Source: Bifidobacterium callitrichidarum (GTDB lineage: Bacteria > Actinomycetota > Actinomycetes > Actinomycetales > Bifidobacteriaceae). From it: DNA of 64,000 bases. Shown one piece after another: positions 62,078-64,000 of this stretch (positions within the stretch are counted from its first letter, which is position 1; every line of letters starts with the position of its first letter). The notes below the pieces were generated by a model that did not search any database, was not told the origin of the DNA, and saw only the letters and a program-made list of their open reading frames with translations. The stretch lies in assembly GCF_003129905.1 (NCBI RefSeq), contig NZ_QFFM01000014.1:1-64000 (forward strand). The letters are read 5' to 3'. The position numbers and the translations under genes are program-made.

Positions 62078-62734
62078 TCAGCGCGCGGCATTGCGGGCGG
62101 CGATGCGTTCGCAGAAGCCGGTCTTGTCGGACTCGGTGATCGGGCGTAGCACTCGGGCCGGGTTGCCGACCGCGATCACGCCGGCTGGGATGTCCTTGGT
62201 GACCACTGAACCGGCGCCGATCACCGAACCGCGTCCGATGGTCACGCCGCCGAGCACGGTCACGTGGCCGCCGAGCCAGACACCGTCCTCGATGACGATC
62301 GGCTTGGCCTGGCAGGCGCCGTTCTTGCGCTCCTCGAAGTCGAGCGCATGATTGGTGGCGAACAGGCCCACCATCGGGGCGATCCAGACGTAGTCGCCCA
62401 AAGTGATGGGCGCGTTGTCGAGCATCACGCAGTCGAAGTTGATGTAGGCGTGCGAGCCGATGGTGATGTTGCGGCCCATTTCGCACCGGAAGTTCGGCTC
62501 GATGAACACGTCCTCGCCCACCGCGGCGAACAGCTGCTCCATGATGGCGCGGCGTTCGGTCTCCTGGTCGTAATCGAGCTGGTTGTAGGCGCGGAACAGC
62601 TTCTTGGCTTCCACGCGCTTGCGTTCGATTTCGGGGTGTGAGTCCTCATAGACTTCGCCGGCCACCATGCGCTGCCATTCGGCAAGTCCCTCCGGGGTGA
62701 GGTCCGCGGTGACGTCGTACGTGTTTACGGTCAT
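62078..62734 (-). CDS. Maltose/galactoside O-acetyltransferase, second copy
   Basis: 218 residues. Cap domain EGLAEWQRMVAGEVYEDSHP and DQETERRAIMEQLF, then hexapeptide repeats (ITIGSHAYINFDCVMLDNAP, VWLGGHVTVLGGVTIGRGSV). The catalytic His is in LFATNHALDF. AAAGGAG lies 6 nt before ATG. A leader peptide and terminator lie upstream in the same direction (63002-63139). Confidence 0.9.
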   Translation of the reverse strand: MTVNTYDVTADLTPEGLAEWQRMVAGEVYEDSHPEIERKRVEAKKLFRAYNQLDYDQETERRAIMEQLFAAVGEDVFIEPNFRCEMGRNITIGSHAYINFDCVMLDNAPITLGDYVWIAPMVGLFATNHALDFEERKNGACQAKPIVIEDGVWLGGHVTVLGGVTIGRGSVIGAGSVVTKDIPAGVIAVGNPARVLRPITESDKTGFCERIAARNAAR

Positions 62735-63001
62735 GATCGCTCCTTTGCTGGGGATTCGTTTGCCGCTGAAACATGATGTGCTGTCGCCTCGCATATTTCA
62801 CGGTCTCAGACCATCGTAGTTTCCCTGCAGTTCGCGCGTCGGCCGGGCGGCAGGCGATTGCACCATGATGATTCCAGCTGCTATAACGATTATTCCATTA
62901 CGAGGCTGAGTTGTTGTTGAGGGCGGCTGCATGGGGTGCTGCATGAGGGCCCGCGAATGATGGATGCGAACCGGCATCGAGGTCGTATCGAATCGTTATG
63001 G
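62735..63001 (-). promoter_or_regulatory. Upstream region of the acetyltransferase gene
   Basis: No gene is seen in these 267 nt. It must contain the leader and possibly an own promoter of the acetyltransferase. A/T-rich parts at 62870-62900 may hold -10-like hexamers. Confidence 0.35.
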
Positions 63002-63052
63002 AAAAAGGTCGCTGTGCGAGGCACTGGAAACCAGTGCGCCACACAACGACCT
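63002..63052 (-). terminator. Intrinsic terminator or attenuator after a leader peptide
   Basis: A long stem pairs 63006-63027 with 63031-63052 (CCAGTGC loop end, AGGTCG base, one internal loop and a C.A mismatch). Read leftward it is followed by five T (63006-63002). It begins 24 nt after the leader-peptide stop. Confidence 0.75.
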
Positions 63053-63076
63053 ATGCAAGAAATCTCGCGTTCAACC

Positions 63077-63139
63077 TCACAGGCGGCACAGGGCAGCAGC
63101 GGCAAGGGTGGTGATAGTTGCGATAGTAATGGCGGCCAT
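63077..63139 (-). CDS. Possible 20-residue leader peptide rich in Ile, Thr and Ala
   Basis: ATG 63139 with GGAAGGAAG a few bases upstream starts MAAITIATITTLAAAALC..., ending in TGA 63079-63077. Its density of Thr/Ile codons resembles the thr-operon leader peptide. A terminator follows at once. It could also be a small hydrophobic toxin-like peptide. Confidence 0.5.
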   Translation of the reverse strand: MAAITIATITTLAAAALCRL

Positions 63140-63266
63140 AAGAACTTCCTTCCTCTCTTTTCCAATAGCCGGAACCGGATACTAGTGGGAGGGGTCGAAA
63201 AGCAAGCCGAGCATGTTCGATTGTTGGACGGCGGAACGTCGCGTCGGTATTACGGGCGGTGAGGCA

Positions 63267-63428
63267 ATGGCGGATATTGGCATGGTGTCCCGAAGAATGA
63301 ACGGTACGACCGCATATCGGTGCGGTATGTCAATGTCGATGATTATGGTCGGCAACTATGTGTTCTATGCGTTGCATGATGACGATGGCGCGATTCGCGC
63401 TGAAGCCCGCGATCTAACGGGTAAGTAG
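63267..63428 (+). CDS. Doubtful small protein
   Basis: 53 residues with a Met-rich centre (GMSMSMIMVGNYVFYALHD). GGTGAGG is very close to ATG. No family is recognised and the codon use is unremarkable; it may not be real. The surrounding 63140-63584 has nothing else that I can support. Confidence 0.3.
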   Translation: MADIGMVSRRMNGTTAYRCGMSMSMIMVGNYVFYALHDDDGAIRAEARDLTGK

Positions 63429-63584
63429 GCCCAGGGGCGGGCCTTGGCGTACTCGAATCAGCGGGTATGCCGTTTTGTCATATGCAAATCAACTGCAAAT
63501 CAACGTTGCGCGATTATTGATGCGTCCGACTATCCGTTCGTCCGTACATCGCGCGTGAGCAAGAGAAAGTCCGGAACACACTAT

Positions 63585-64000
63585 ATGTCTCACCAATTCC
63601 CCGAAGAATCGACGCTGCTCGAAAACGGGACGATGACCGGTTCGGCAAGCGATTCGACAACTATCCCGGCCTCAGGATCGACGTCTGCACCGTCCGCCGG
63701 TCCCGCATCTGATCCATCCGAAAACGGATGGATGCGACGCGCCATACTGCTGCTCGCCGGTCAGGCGTTCTCGCTGCTCGGCTCCAGCATCGTGCAATTC
63801 GCCATCTGGTGGTGGATCGTGATGCAGACCCGCACCGGCTCGGCCATGCTGCTGGCCACCCTGTTCGGCGTATTGCCGCAGTCGCTGGTCTCGATTTTCG
63901 GCGGGCCGATGGCCGACCGGTACAATCGCAAAGCGCTGATCATGCTGCCGGACCTCATCATCGCCGGCGTAACGGTGCTGCTGTCCGTGAGCTTCGCGCT
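63585..64000 (+). CDS. MFS transporter, 5' part; paralogue of the 23571-25010 gene
   Basis: The open frame runs to the window end (138 codons). After a Ser/Thr-rich N-terminus of about 49 residues comes LLLAGQAFSLLGSSIVQFAI, then GGPMADRYNRKALIMLPDL, nearly the same as the transporter at 23571-25010. DHA3/macrolide-efflux type. No good ribosome site is visible (ACACACTAT before ATG). The rest lies outside the window. Confidence 0.85.
   Translation, partial: MSHQFPEESTLLENGTMTGSASDSTTIPASGSTSAPSAGPASDPSENGWMRRAILLLAGQAFSLLGSSIVQFAIWWWIVMQTRTGSAMLLATLFGVLPQSLVSIFGGPMADRYNRKALIMLPDLIIAGVTVLLSVSFA

Noticed and set aside
62890-63165. A 91-residue leftward protein overlapping the leader peptide
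   Set aside because: It overlaps the terminator and leader frame in a different phase and has no ribosome site or family resemblance.

Overview
The window looks like chromosome of a Bifidobacterium, probably of the B. longum/B. breve type. It has the rpsL-rpsG-fusA-tuf order, GC-rich codon use, actinobacterial AGGAG ribosome sites, a LacI/ABC/GH1 glycoside locus, a lactate-dehydrogenase-family gene and host proteins of bifidobacterial character. I cannot name the species from sequence alone.

Layout. 1-4.9 kb: str operon (S12, S7, EF-G, EF-Tu). 5.1-14.3 kb: zinc alcohol dehydrogenase, then a GntR/UvrA-like/MATE drug-handling group, an AEC transporter, a TetR regulator and a PH-domain protein. 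14.4-25 kb: LacI regulator, operator, sugar ABC importer, GH1 beta-glucosidase, MFS transporter, aldehyde dehydrogenase and another MFS transporter. 25.5-36 kb: PadR regulator facing an NADP-dependent reductase, a DNA glycosylase, DedA, flavodoxin and cupin, a FetAB-like ABC exporter, a two-component system, and a LysR regulator facing an MFS exporter.

36.47-53.73 kb: a compact prophage of about 17.26 kb inserted in a 3-hydroxyacyl-CoA dehydrogenase gene. The halves rejoin in frame through a shared CGGT. It carries repressor and Cro, small early genes, an Xis-like protein, HNH, terminase, portal, a protease-capsid fusion, tail genes with a frameshifted chaperone, amidase, holin, tyrosine integrase and a tRNA(CAU). 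The main discovery is that attP lies inside the repressor gene. In the prophage the repressor ends after nine host-encoded codons. In the excised circle the same frame runs 38 codons into the other phage end and finishes in ...ALFKLAA, an ssrA-like degradation signal. This int-rep(attP)-cro layout is the signature of integration-dependent immunity, known from mycobacteriophages such as BPs.

53.7-64 kb: two sugar/maltose-type acetyltransferases, two paralogous NAD(P)H oxidoreductases, a nuclease-like protein, a trans-aconitate-methyltransferase-like protein, an unusual lactate-dehydrogenase relative, an AraC regulator, a leader-peptide/terminator pair and the start of a second MFS gene paralogous to the one at 23.6-25 kb. 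Other non-coding structure includes three REPIN-like palindrome doublets with an invariant stem mismatch, a 122-bp MITE-like element, a PadR operator shared by distant genes, and a dispersed hairpin repeat.
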